A stretch of 64,000 nt of DNA from Amphiduros pacificus. Lineage: Eukaryota; Annelida; Polychaeta; Phyllodocida; Hesionidae. How positions within the stretch are numbered: position 1 is the first letter of the stretch; each line of letters opens with the position of its first letter. The notes under the pieces were generated by a model that was given only the letters and a program-made list of their open reading frames with translations, ran no database searches and was not told where the DNA came from. A program made the translations under genes and the position numbers. The stretch covers positions 4,407,001 to 4,471,000 of the forward strand of contig OX439010.1 of assembly GCA_949316495.1 (NCBI GenBank), given 5' to 3'. Positions 1 to 64,000 of this stretch are shown one piece after another.

Positions 1-52406
<52,406 letters not shown>

Positions 52407-53060
52407 CCTTATAGCGTCCCCCTGCACCAGATATTAAACTCCTCTTGGGTAATCCTTGTTCTGTGAATAATAATCCGGCGGGTTAGCACGATTGAAGCGA
52501 GCTCCACCGAGCCCGATATATCACTTCAACAGGCCGCTCTCTGTGATGAAAGCAACCTCCTATTTTCCTGAGTAAAAAACACTCCTTGTTTTCTGTGTGC
52601 CAAAAGATGGCACGAACTCAACTAAATGATCCCAGCCGTTGGGTAAACATACTCCGCGGTATATTCCATATCGTGGCCACTGCTAGTAGACTATATCCAC
52701 CCTGTGAAGGCAAGAATAGCTGCCCGGATAAACGTGGTCCTCTCCGGTTCAAATGCCGCTCTTGGTATAAATCTACACGCGGTATTAGCTCCGAGTAACA
52801 AAAGCAGTAGGCAAATACACTTTCCTTATATGGAAAACAAATGATTGGCCCTATCAACAAACATAACTATCGACTCGAGTGCAGTCACGTGGAGTCATTA
52901 CATATGCGCGCACCGCTGACCATCTGACCAATCACAGCGCGCCATTAGCGGCTCACCACCGTCAGTCATCTTAGGGATCCGCCCATTTGGCGCATATCAT
53001 TACTGTCAATCATGGGTCCGTGATCAGAAGCCACGCCCCTGTCGGTGACTGCCAGACCCC
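52407..53060 (-). promoter_or_regulatory. Probable TLE 5' UTR and promoter region
   Basis: Lies directly upstream of the start codon and is visibly richer in CpG than its surroundings. It holds a CCAAT box on the plus strand (52928-52932, GACCAATCAC), an exact E2F-type TTTGGCGC (52986-52993) and a CACC/GC box, CCACGCCCCT (53031-53040). No TATA box at a sensible distance was seen. The transcription start itself cannot be placed. Confidence 0.5.
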
Positions 53061-54340
53061 ATGTTCTGCAGGTTCTGTGTTTATATTTCGCATCCACGTG
53101 GATGTTACTGAAATGACAGTTGAATGTGTCATAAAAATAACCGGATTGGAGCTGAAATGAGAATATCTATTTTTCATGGTAAAAATATCTTGACCAATCA
53201 AATACATCTTTTTTATCCAAGAAAATATATTTTGTAATGAGAGAAAATCTAACAGATATGAAAATATAACATGTACAGAGATGACAAAAAAATCATTAAT
53301 TTCACACTTAACTCATGGAAAACTTGAATAAGATTAACATTTCTGTACATTTCGTATCTCACATGACATTTTCATAAAGTGCGAAAAAGGACCTTATTTG
53401 ACGTTCATCTATCACAAAAAATTGTTTGCCGTTTACACTGAAATCTTAATTTTGCTGTGACAAAAATCACGTTTCTCATTAATTATTTGAGACATTTGAC
53501 CCAAATGTGATGATCAATATACTAAAAACAGTTTTTATTTTGATTATCAGAAATATTCTGTGTCACAGCAACTAAAATCAACCATTTAAGCTATTTTTCT
53601 CTGAACTGTGTCACATTAAAATGATAATAATATTTGTTATGCTTCAGCCTGCTGCTTGCCGCACATCATATATACCTCTAAGAGTGCACATTACTGGAAA
53701 GACAAGTGGAAAAACAACCTGTCACAGAGCTACAAATTATGCAAAATCTCCAGTAAATGATAGTTCTTCTTATCTGAGAAAAAAAACAAAACAAAAACAA
53801 TGTGAAGCTGTCTGTGGTTACACTTAGGTTTAGTCATGTTCTTTTGTATGAATGTGAGTTTGAGTGTTTTTGTGTTTTTTTTCTCTTTTTTGTATAATTT
53901 TTGCTTTGCTTTTGTTTCTGACACATTTTGTTCTTGAAGTCCAATTTGGTTTGCACTGCTTTACAAACCCCTTCAAAGCTCACATTAAGAGCATTTTTTT
54001 GTCTATTTTTCAAAGCAGAGTTAAAACCATTGTGATATGATATGAAAGGATATGTGCAACCTACGCATATGTCATTTCTGGGGAAAATGTGTTTGTATCG
54101 TTTGTTATGAAACCACAATAAAACAACAGAAAACATGACAGGAGTATTAAAATATTAAGTGGTCAAAATTATTTTTGTTTAAATCGACAATTACAGGAAA
54201 TGTTTGACTGTTACCATCCCTTATGAACCTTTTTTTATGTTGTGAGGGTCCATTCGGGAGAGGGTTGAAGATCAGTCAAGAAAAGTTGTTATTCATCAAG
54301 AAATCATATTGACCATGTAACCATGTAACCATGTAAACAC
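53061..54340. other. Upstream unique region
   Basis: AT-rich sequence upstream of TLE with no recognised gene on either strand. Confidence 0.5.
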
Positions 54341-54354
54341 ATGGTTCTCAGGGA

Positions 54355-54610
54355 ATGTATCCTGAACATTCTAAACAAGATTCTGGGGAATTTGACACAT
54401 GGTTCTGGAGAATTTTAGACATGGTTCTTTGGAATTTTAGACATGCATCTGGGAACTTGTAGACATTGTTCTGTGGGATTTTAGACATGGTTCTTTGGAA
54501 TTTTAGACATGCATCTGGGAAATTGTAGACAAGGTTCTGGGGGATTTTAGACATGCGTCTGGGGATTTTAGACATGGTTCTGGGGGATTGTAGACATGGT
54601 TGTAGGGAAT
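54355..54610. repeat. About 22-bp degenerate tandem repeat
   Basis: About eleven units of GGTTCTGGGGAATTTTAGAC with many substitutions. Confidence 0.85.
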
Positions 54611-56700
54611 TCTGGACATATATGTGTTAATCCGAGTCATAATTTCAGGGGGATTCAAAATGTGGATCTGGGGGAATTTTGGGGAAATATTTAGGGGGAT
54701 TCAAGGGAAAGATAAATAACAAAAAGATAACAAAGGTTAATGCAGATATCTGCCAATAAAGAGTAAAATATGATAGAGAACACAAAACGAGAAAAATCTG
54801 CAAAGTAACACAAGCAAAAACAGGAAAAGATTCTTTATATTATTTTGAATAATTCCTGGGAAGTATTTACTCAAGTTCACAATTATAAGAATCACATAAA
54901 ACAGCAGAGTGAGGGACGGATGCTGGTCTTAATGGAGGTGGGCCGCGCAGAGTTCAAGCAGATTTTTTTCTCATTTCCTGTTATGCCCAGTACTTCTTGG
55001 AAAATGTAAATAAGATGAAAAGATAACATATCACTTTGAATAATAAAGGTGAAAGATATTCAAATGTCATTTTATAAATAACTATTGGCAGAGATATCTA
55101 AATGTCTCTGCTATTGGTGAGAAATGGAAAAATATAGAACAGAACAAATCAACTAAATATAAAAAAAGATCCATATAAAATCTGTCTTAAAAAATGGGAT
55201 TAGATTGATTAACCCGTCAGATTGTCATCAACTTTGAGGGGTTTCGTGACAACAGGTGCAAGAACCAAAACAGAAGCGAAAAACTTATACCCACAAATGG
55301 AATCAGCGGCGTCTATTGCGGGCACGTGATCCAATCCGGAGTGACACCGCTCTGACACATTGTCCGCCACGCTACCCAGAAGACCTTCAAGCCGAGACCG
55401 TCTAGCGGTAACTGTATATCGACGAAAAGTTGAAGGTCTTCATGCAGGTCATACAAGACGCAGAATAAAATTGAATGAAAAGCCACAAGGTCTTCTCTGT
55501 CGCTACTTGCGACCGCATCAGTTGCCATGGCAACCGATTCGGAAATCGCATTTTAGCCACAAGTATCCCATTAAAAAGTTCCAATGCGGATTAATTGTAT
55601 TTGGCTGTTGTCCCAATGGGACATCCCCCGTACCCACCGCCAGGAAACTCACTTGAAGAAATGGCACAAGGCTCTAATTTGTTAAAACGCAGATCCTGAC
55701 ATGCAGATGGGTCCACACGGTCCGTGTTAGTGTCCAACTTCTGTCTCTCACAACATCCATTTTCACGCAGTTCATTTGACAGAAAGCCAAAAAAACACCC
55801 TGAAGAAGTGAAATTTAGTTTTGTTTGTTTTAATGTTAGATTATTGGAAAGTATGAAGTGGTAATATGGATCAAAATGACTTTATGATCTTGTGATACAT
55901 TATGACCTCATGACTTTGTGATTCATAATGACCTTATGACCTTATGTGATACATTTCATGTGAAATAGCTTGATATTTGTGTTTTGTCCAAAAACATACA
56001 AGTATTTGAACCCAAACCTGGAGGGATGCAATGAATATACCTTGTGAAATAAATATGTAATTATACATAAAATTAATTCCGATTTTTATCTTTATCTGTT
56101 TTTAAAGTCAGTTCAAGGTCAATGTCAAAACCTATAAGTTAATGTCAAGGTCAGATGAGAAAGGTCAGACTCCTTATATGAGATGCTTCTCAAATTTGAC
56201 TCAAGAATGAGGTCAAGAATGAGGTCAAGTCTGAAGGTCACGATAACTGCCTTGGATTACATCATTATTCCCAAACAAATCATGACATCACCAGCCCCTG
56301 TGTCTTAAGACACAATGAATCTGAGGTCAAGGTCACAAATTTCAAATTCTTTGGCATGCTACGAAGCACTTTCATCGTCACGAGTAAAGAGGGCAAGATA
56401 TCAGATGCCTTTCTGGGATGTCATACAATATGACAAGTTGGCAGAGGCCTTTCTGGGATGTTATACAATATGACAAGTTGCAAAATGACAAGTTTCTGAA
56501 AATATCATTCCATATAACAGGCTACCCGATACCTTTTCTGGAAACATTATTGAGTCTGTCAAGGTTCCTTTCTGGAATGTTGAACCATGTGACAAGGTAC
56601 ATATTGCCTTATTCTGGCAATTAGTTTCCAAAACCACAACAAAGAAATAAATATGACAAACATTTCAGTTGTTGTGGACCCTTCCATTCTCCTATCTCCG
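54611..56700. other. Upstream region with AGGTCA half-sites
   Basis: No gene recognised. TGACCTTATG-type repeats lie near 55880-55960 and eight AGGTCA half-sites at 56116-56335. Confidence 0.5.
56116..56335 (+). promoter_or_regulatory. Cluster of eight AGGTCA half-sites
   Basis: AGGTCA at 56116, 56148, 56162, 56210, 56222, 56235, 56324 and 56330. The last two form a direct repeat with no spacer (AGGTCAAGGTCA), and several are TCAAGGTCA-like. This is the half-site of nuclear receptors. Function and link to TLE are inference. Confidence 0.35.
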
Positions 56701-56702
56701 TT

Positions 56703-57000
56703 CTTGTTGTTCTATTGTTGTTCTATTGTTGTTCTATTGTTGTTCTATTGTTGTTCTTATTGTTCTATTATTGTTCTATTGTTGTTCTATTGTTCTATTG
56801 TTCGTTGTTCTTGTTGTTCTATGGTTGTTCTATTGTTGTTCTTGTTCTATTGTTGTTCTTGTTGTTCTTGTTGTTCTATTGTTGTTCTTTTTCTATTGTT
56901 CTATTGTTGTTCTTGTTGTTCTATTGTTGTTCTATTGTTGTTCTATTATTGTTCTATTATTGTTCTATTGTTGTTCTATTGTTGTTCTATTGTTGTTCTA
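56703..57000. repeat. TTGTTCTA-type microsatellite
   Basis: Repeats of TTGTTGTTCTA with variable numbers of TTG. The low-complexity open frames here encode only Leu/Cys/Val runs. Confidence 0.95.
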
Positions 57001-58540
57001 CTGGGCGAGCAGTGGGGGAGGTGTAACACACCCGGTAGTTCACACCTGCTATAATGGCCCAGTATTGGGATATGAGTAATCACATCGCTAAATAATTCAG
57101 TTATCAGCCATAGATGGGGCGATGAGGATTCCACAAACTGCTCGTGGCCAGGACTTCTCAGGAATAATCGTGCACATTTGTGATGGAGGCGGTTCTGCAA
57201 TAATTAGCAATACACATTGGTGGCGTGACTGTGCCATTATCCACAGCACAATGCCGTATTAATAAGCCATTGTGATTAAAGATTTATGAAAGCAATCGCG
57301 GCTGACCATGTTGAGATCAGAGGTGGGTTGCAGTATGCTTCAGTGACATTCGCTTATTCATGCCAAACTGACATCAGTCGCTATTGTCCCTCGCCGATTT
57401 AATTCATTTAATATGTAACAGGTTTCGACACACTTACAAACAATTGTCGGCTTCTCTGTGAATTTAGTTCTTTTAGTCACGTGAAACAAGTTTAGATATT
57501 TCCGACTCTGTGATTGCGATTGGTCACAATACAATCGTACTTGTCTGTTATTAGGCAGGAAACGATGCCAAAAATCCCAGCAAATTGCCAATTTAAGTAT
57601 AAATCACTGCGGAATGAACATAAAATTTGAAAAAAAGAAAAGGCAATTTGAGCAAAATAAGGGTTTATGTTCGTCAACAAAAACGTTTAATGTGAAGAGT
57701 CAATTTGAAATCATGCAAAAAGTCAGTTTAATCATCATTCTAAAAGGTCAATTTGATTATCATACAAAATGGTCGATTTAAATGCCAAACAAAATGGTCA
57801 ATTTAGATGCCATACAAAAAGAAATGGGCAATTTAAATGCCATACAAACAAAAAGAAGAGAATTTTAATATCGTAACCGGCCTGACCTAGATATTTCAAC
57901 CAACCGGATGTGGATAATGCAATCATGATTTCTGTTGTTGACAAAATGGACATTTTCATGAATAATAATAACATCCTGGATAAGTCCATGGGGACTGACG
58001 TTGCAGATGTGGTGATGGAGATGTTTTGTGCTCCGATGTATCAGCATCCATAGTATTCCACATTCTGCATTACTTAACATTCCCATCACTTTGTTACCTT
58101 CTTTTGTTCCACACTGACGGGGCGAGGTACTCTGCAATAAATTGTATCATCACATGGTGTTCATTTCACGGATGAATGCACGCGGCTGTCGCCCATTACA
58201 GGTCAGTTTCACAATGGAGATAATGTAGCAGGAAAGTGAACATTCAGAATACCATATGGTGGGCCCAGTATTAATACACACCAAAGACGTCATGTAATGC
58301 GTCGCTATTGTCCAGCAATGTACATCAGAATCCTACAACAATGAAACTTGCGCATCTCCATCAAGTCCATTACATGTTCATCCCTTAAGCATTATTGAGA
58401 TAATTTTCAACCTACTACTTTCAGCCATCTTGGTTTCAGCCATCTTGGTTTCAGTCATCTTGGTTTCACAGCTTGGCTCCCACGATTACAATTGATTTCG
58501 CTCACAAAACAAAATGTGTGAAAGTGCTCCCAACACAACA
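57001..58540. other. Upstream unique region
   Basis: No gene recognised. A short degenerate repeat of ATGGTCAATTTA(A/G)ATGCCA lies at about 57720-57850. Confidence 0.5.
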
Positions 58541-58544
58541 CTAT

Positions 58545-58710
58545 ATAATTTGTTATTCCTTATAGCCTGTCAAGATGGGCTGTATTCATTATAACCTGTC
58601 AAGATGGGCTGTATTCCTTATCGCCTGTCAAGATGGGTTGTATTCTTTATCGCCTGTCAAGAGTGACTGTATTCCTTATCGCCTGTCAAGAGTGACTGTA
58701 TTCCTTAATC
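58545..58710. repeat. About 30-bp tandem repeat
   Basis: Five units of CTTATCGCCTGTCAAGATGG then GCTGTATTC, with GAGTGAC variants. Confidence 0.9.
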
Positions 58711-59189
58711 TTTTTTAAAGATATTTTTGTTTAGCACCTGATAAATCTTCAAACATATTTGTTAGTCTATCAAATATTTTGTAGAAACTGTATTAACACA
58801 GCTGATATTCCAGTTGTGATTTGATCATTAAATATCTTCTCCTCCATGTGATCATAACTTGGGAGATTGTGTTTTTGTTCAGAGATGGCCCAGTAGTATG
58901 TTTGTAACACATTGAACATCATCTGGACAACTTTCAGGTTTTAAAGTTAAGAAATCATTTGATAGTACACATATTCATTGATATCTAATTATGATGGTTA
59001 AAAATCAATCCTAGCACTGCTTTTTTGTAGATATATATATTTTTTGAAGAATTTTTTCTTGTATCTGGGATATTTCTTCCTTTATAATAAGGTACAGACC
59101 TAAGTCATGTGCTGAGAACCTGTTACCAACTGGCCAAAAGTGGATACAACATCCTCGGAAGGTCTCACGTGGTACATAGTATAATCCAC

Positions 59190-59405
59190 CAAACAGAACA
59201 CCCCCTACCATACAGAACACCCCCCACCATACAGAACACCCCCCACCATACAGAACACCCCCACCATACAGAACACCCCCCACCATACAGAACACCCCCC
59301 ACCATACAGAACACCCCCCACCACTAAGAACACCCCCCACCATGCAGAACACCTCCCACCACTCAGAACACCCCCCCCCCCACCATACAGAACGCCTCCC
59401 ATCAT
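59190..59405. repeat. About 19-bp minisatellite
   Basis: About eleven units of ACAGAACACCCCCCACCAT with variable C-run length. Confidence 0.93.
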
Positions 59406-59414
59406 ACAGAACAC

Positions 59415-59730
59415 CTCCCACCACTGTCTGGTACCGTAGAAATACAATACCTGCACTGTCTGGTACCGTAGAAATACAATACCTGCACTGTCTGGTGTAA
59501 TATAGATCTGATTTCTGCACTGTCTGGTGTAATATAGATCTGATTTCTGCACTGTCTGGTGTAATATAGATCTGATTTCTGCACTGTCTGGTGTAATATA
59601 GATCTGATTTCTGCACTGTCTGGTGTAATATAGATCTGATTTCTGCACTGTCTGGTACCATATAAATATAATTTCACTATAAATATAATTTCTCTACTGT
59701 CTGGTACCATGTAAATATAATTTCTGCACC
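59415..59730. repeat. 32-bp minisatellite
   Basis: Units of CTGCACTGTCTGGTGTAATA then TAGATCTGATTT, flanked on both sides by diverged CTGTCTGGTACC units. Confidence 0.93.
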
Positions 59731-60169
59731 ACAATATTCAATGCACTATGCGCTGATATACTAACATTTTCCAAAGTTTATTTCTATTTTGCAGAATAAA
59801 GTGGTGAGAACCCCCAACCGATCTAACACTGTGGTGTCCAAGTCCATCAAACTAAACTAGAGCTTTTTCATAATATTTTGTTCACTTTTTAAATATTTCA
59901 GTCCTGTGCACTGACCATATATTACATATCATCATACAGACCACATCTGACACAGTCAGGTAGTTTCTCTCAGGTGATTGAGAGTAAAGTAATTAGCGAC
60001 AACCCAGAACTTGACATTCTCTCACTTCATTGAGTTCTAATGGCTCATTATCTAACTGGTTAACAAAGCCATTTTCCTCTCACTACCATGACTTTCCACA
60101 TGAAAATAGCAGGTATACAGAGGCTGAAATATGGAATAAAATCTCAATTAAATAATACTATACAAATAT

Positions 60170-61035
60170 AACCAAGCTAGGTCTATCATAACCATGCCGG
60201 GTTTATCATAACCATGCCAGGTTTATTATAACCATACCAGGTTTATTATGACCATGCCAGGTTTATTATGACCATGCCAGGTTTATTATGACCATGCCAG
60301 GTTTATTATAACCATGCCAGGTTTATTATGACCATACCAGGTTTATTATAACCATGCCAGGTTTATTATGACCATACCAGGTTTATTATGACCATGTCAG
60401 GTTTATTATGACCATGTCAGGTTTATTATGACCATGCCAGGTTTATTATGACCATACCGGGTTTATTATGACCATACCAGGTTTATTATGACCATGCCAG
60501 GTTTATTATGACCATGCCAGGTTTATTATAACCATACCAGGTTTATTATGACCATGCCAGGTTTATTATGACCATGCCAGGTTTATTATGACCATACCAG
60601 GTTTATTATAACCATGCCAGGTTTATTATGACCATGCCAGGTTTATTATGACCATACCAGGTTTATTATGACCATGTCAGGTTTATTATGACCATGCCAG
60701 GTTTATTATAACCATACCAGGTTTATTATGACCATACCAGGTTTATTATGACCATGCCAGGTTTATTATGACCATACCAGGTTTATTATAACCATGCCAG
60801 GTTTATTATGACCATACCAGGTTTATTATAACCATACCAGGTTTATTATGACCATACCAGGTTTATTATGACCATGCCAGGTTTATTATGACCATACCAG
60901 GTTTATTATAACCATGCCAGGTTTATTATGACCATGCCAGGTTTATTATGACCATACTAGGTTTATTATGACCATGCCAGGTTTATTATAACAAAGCCAG
61001 ATTCATTATAACCATGACAGGTTTATTATCGACTA
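60170..61035. repeat. 20-bp minisatellite, about 43 copies
   Basis: GTTTATTATGACCATGCCAG with ATAACC and ACCATACCAG variants. The register is almost perfectly kept at 20 bp. Confidence 0.97.
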
Positions 61036-63069
61036 AAGTTTCACTAAAACCAACCCTAGTAATCTTCACAGATAAAATAAGCTGTATCATTGGTCTACTA
61101 CAGCAGAAACAACCTCTGACAATGTGAAAATAATCACCTTAAAGTTTTTCTTGTTTTTTTTTTAAAAGAGAGACAAAACGGCTTATTATGATATCGTGGA
61201 TTGTTGGTGTGTGTGTTAAATATGCTGGTTATTTGACTAATAGGAGATAATGCGAGTTATGATGTGCAAATGTAACATCCCTCCGCCAGGGAATCTGCGG
61301 TGATTAGCCGGCAATTTTCCTCCCTTGTGACAAGCATTAGGTGAAGGTGGACGACGGTTTGTGGCAGGGCGACGGTTTGTGGCAGGTTGCGAAATAATGT
61401 CATCTGCGACTTCACCACAGACACATATATATTTTGTAACACGACATCTTCGCACATGTCAAACATGCCAGCTTATTTGTCGCATTTATGCCGCTAATCG
61501 CATGTCATAGCAACATTCCAAAGTTTTTTTTTGTTTTGTCATGTTTTGTGCTGAATCAAAAATGCACCAGAAAACATATGGCAGACAAATTGGTTATTTC
61601 TTCATATATTTCCTTATATTTATGAGATATGTTGCATATATATCCTGGCAGAGTATACACAGTTAACTATTAGTTCCATATAAATATCCAAGGTACAGTA
61701 CATACAGTTCACTGAATACAGGACAAAAAATGTTGTTTAAGTAGTTGATGTTTGAAAAGGGGGGGGGGGGGGGTTATTAATATTTCAAAAACTTGATTGC
61801 ATATTTTTGGATCTATTTCTTTGAAAGATTGTTCATAATTGCTCATTGTATTTCCATGAATAATTTACTACCTGAAAATAGTTTCCTAGCTAATATTACT
61901 TTTATTCCCTTTTCAATAAAACGCTACTTGTGGTCTCATTTTGCAAAAGTCGTGTACATAAACAGGTAATAACCGTCCGCCCACGTATTGCCATGCATCC
62001 CATCTTGACAGGCAGGATACGTTGACCTCGCAGGTCCATCTGGTACCAGACTGGAGTCCAGCTGAGCAGACAGAGACATCTGGTGGTGGCCTCCGATGTT
62101 AACGGGCGATGTTCACTTGATAATTGCCATCAGTCTCAGTATATTTGCATAAGTGTCACCTTTTCCTTTCTCATAAATCAACGAAGAATATATACACATA
62201 AAAAAGACATCCGCAAAAGAGACTACAAGAACTTTAATGAAAGAAATTTGAATTTAACACTTTTCAAATTTACAGCTGTCCAAAAATTTACTTGTTTTAG
62301 CAATCTGATAGTTCTTTAGATTGTCTCCATGATATTGAAGCTTGTTATAAACAGCTCTCTGACAGCTTACGACAGCTTTTCTTGGAGACTCAAGCATGAT
62401 ATTGTATAATATGAAAGCCTGTTATATACGGCTGTCTGACAGCTTACTTGTGACAGCTTACTTATGACAGCTTACTTATGACAGCTTACTTTGGAGACTC
62501 AATCATTTGATTTGAGATACCATTTTAAGCGCACCTTGTGATTCCTACCTCCATCCATGAAGAGTGCCACACTGCTACCATAACTTGGTGTCATATTGTG
62601 TCTCGGTAATTAGCACTAATAACATATGGTGACAAGTGAACCGTGCTGTGAGTGTATTTATAGTCATTGCAACCATCTGATGACATGATTAAATGTCTCT
62701 AATGGACACTAATGAAAGTGAAATCAACATGTCATTCAGGATGCATTGCGATGAAACTCAACGACACACTCATTACATATAGTTACGAGTCATTGTCTGG
62801 GGGGGTCACATGTCATTAAGGATCACCATCTTTGTTAATTAGCACAGATAATTGTCAGCTGACACCTACACCAACACACAATGAAGTTTTTCATGTTTTG
62901 TAAATATGGACATAACTCTCTCTCCCCACTGATTATGTAGGTCAACGCCATTGTTTATGTAGGTCATTACCTTATTTGGATTAGCATGTTGCGCTGTGGG
63001 ATGTGTCCGATTCCAACATTGTGAGAACGTTCACCTCATCTGGAATTGAGTCATTTTAACAGGAAGCTA
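61036..63069. other. Distal upstream unique region
   Basis: No gene recognised. A 15-base G-run lies at 61759-61773, and a short GACAGCTTACTTATGACAGC repeat at 62360-62490. Confidence 0.5.
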
Positions 63070-63074
63070 AACTA

Positions 63075-64000
63075 CATATGATTGCCACTTCTTGATACGA
63101 CCTTTTGGTGTGACCTTCTCTATCTAAGTCCACCTTCTCTAGTGGTGAGATTGCCACTTCCTGATACAACCTTTTGGTGTGACCTTCTCTATCTGTGTCC
63201 ACCTTCTCTAGATGTGAGATTGCCACTTCCTGATACGACCTTTTGGTGTGACCTTCTCTATCAGAGTCCACCTTCTCTAGTGGTGAGATTGCCACTTCCT
63301 GATACGACCTTTTGGTGTGACCTTCTCTATCTAAGTCCACCTTCTCTAGTGGTGAGATTGCCACTTCCTGATACTACCTTTTGGTGTGACCTTCTCTATC
63401 TAAGTCCACCTTCTCTAGTGGCGAGATTGCCACTTCCTGATATGACCTTTTGGTGTGACCTTCTCTATCTAAGTCCACCTTCTCTAGTGGAGAGATTGCC
63501 ACTTCCTGATACGACCTTTTGGTGTGACCTTCTCTATCAGAGTCCACCTTCTCTAGTGGCGAGATTGCCACTTCCTGATACGACCTTTTGGTGTGACCTT
63601 CTCTATCTAAGTCCACCTTCTCTAGTGGAGAGATTGCCACTTCCTGATAAGACCTTTTGGTGTGACCTTCTCTATCAGAGTCCACCTTCTCTAGTGGAGA
63701 GATTGCCACTTCCTGATACGACCTTTTGGTGTGACCTTCTCTATCTAAGTCCACCTTCTCTATTGGTGAGATTGCCACTTCCTGATTCGACCTTTTGGTG
63801 TGACCTTCTCTATCTAAGTCCACCTTCTCTAGTGGTGAGATTGCCACTTCCTGATACGACCTTTTGGTGTGACCTTCTCTATCTGTGTCCACCTTCTCTA
63901 GTGGTGAGATTGCCACTTCCTGATACGACCTTTTGGTGTGACCTTCTCTATCTAAGTCCACCTTCTCTAGTGGTGAGATTGCCACTTCCTGATATGACCT
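63075..64000. repeat. 69-bp minisatellite running off the right edge
   Basis: More than thirteen units of exactly 69 bp with core GATTGCCACTTCCTGATACG. The unit is 23 codons, so the minus strand shows a repeated 23-residue frame. Units differ mainly at a few fixed positions. The array continues beyond 64000. Confidence 0.96.

Noticed and set aside
56653-57079. Leu/Cys/Val-rich open frames that look like membrane segments
   Set aside because: Translation of a TTGTTCTA microsatellite.
63056-63985. Minus-strand frames of a 23-residue AISPLEKVDLDREGHTKRSY-type repeat
   Set aside because: 69-bp array running off the edge. No start, end or domain that sets it apart from a by-product, though the right flank is unseen.

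Overview
This window is animal nuclear DNA. Nearly all of its coding content is one spliced minus-strand gene: a Groucho/TLE-family transcriptional co-repressor. I placed 20 constitutive coding exons plus one duplicated exon, running right to left from the start codon at 52406 to a donor at 1306. Every junction keeps one open frame: 1,898 coding bases, giving 632 codons plus two bases. The last roughly 95 residues of the WD40 propeller must lie beyond the left edge. Protostome-like residues ([18 protein letters not shown]), large introns and heavy minisatellite load suggest an invertebrate, probably a lophotrochozoan such as a mollusc, annelid or brachiopod. The species cannot be fixed from the sequence alone.

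Layout from right to left. 52407-64000 is upstream DNA: a probable promoter with CCAAT and E2F-like sites, an AGGTCA half-site cluster near 56.2 kb, and several tandem arrays. 49574-52406 holds exons 1-4 (Q domain). Intron 4 (31665-49573) carries a 24-bp minisatellite and a whole-looking DNA transposon on the opposite strand (38179-42624). Exons 5-7 (28983-31664) finish the Q domain and encode the GP domain. A 17-base micro-exon at 27778-27794 precedes the 12-kb intron 8, which is rich in minisatellites. Exons 9-14 (9599-15796) encode the CcN and SP regions. Exons 15-20 (1306-9244) encode the WD40 propeller.

The strongest observations are these. (1) The WD40 exon 17 is present as two tandem, in-frame, complete copies 79 bases apart, suggesting alternative or mutually exclusive splicing of the peptide-binding propeller. 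(2) The 3' end of exon 11, including its splice donor, has been amplified into two adjacent minisatellites, creating at least six exact decoy donors. (3) The transposon has 14-bp perfect terminal inverted repeats, a 4-bp target duplication, four copies of a 13-bp palindromic motif near each end and an intact 715-residue transposase with a candidate DDD triad; it looks Sola-like. (4) Exact matches to the CTCF core motif occur in the introns, two of them inside a minisatellite beside exon 13.

The many long open frames on both strands with 7-, 8-, 11- or 23-residue periodicity are by-products of tandem arrays whose unit length is a multiple of three. I do not annotate them as genes.
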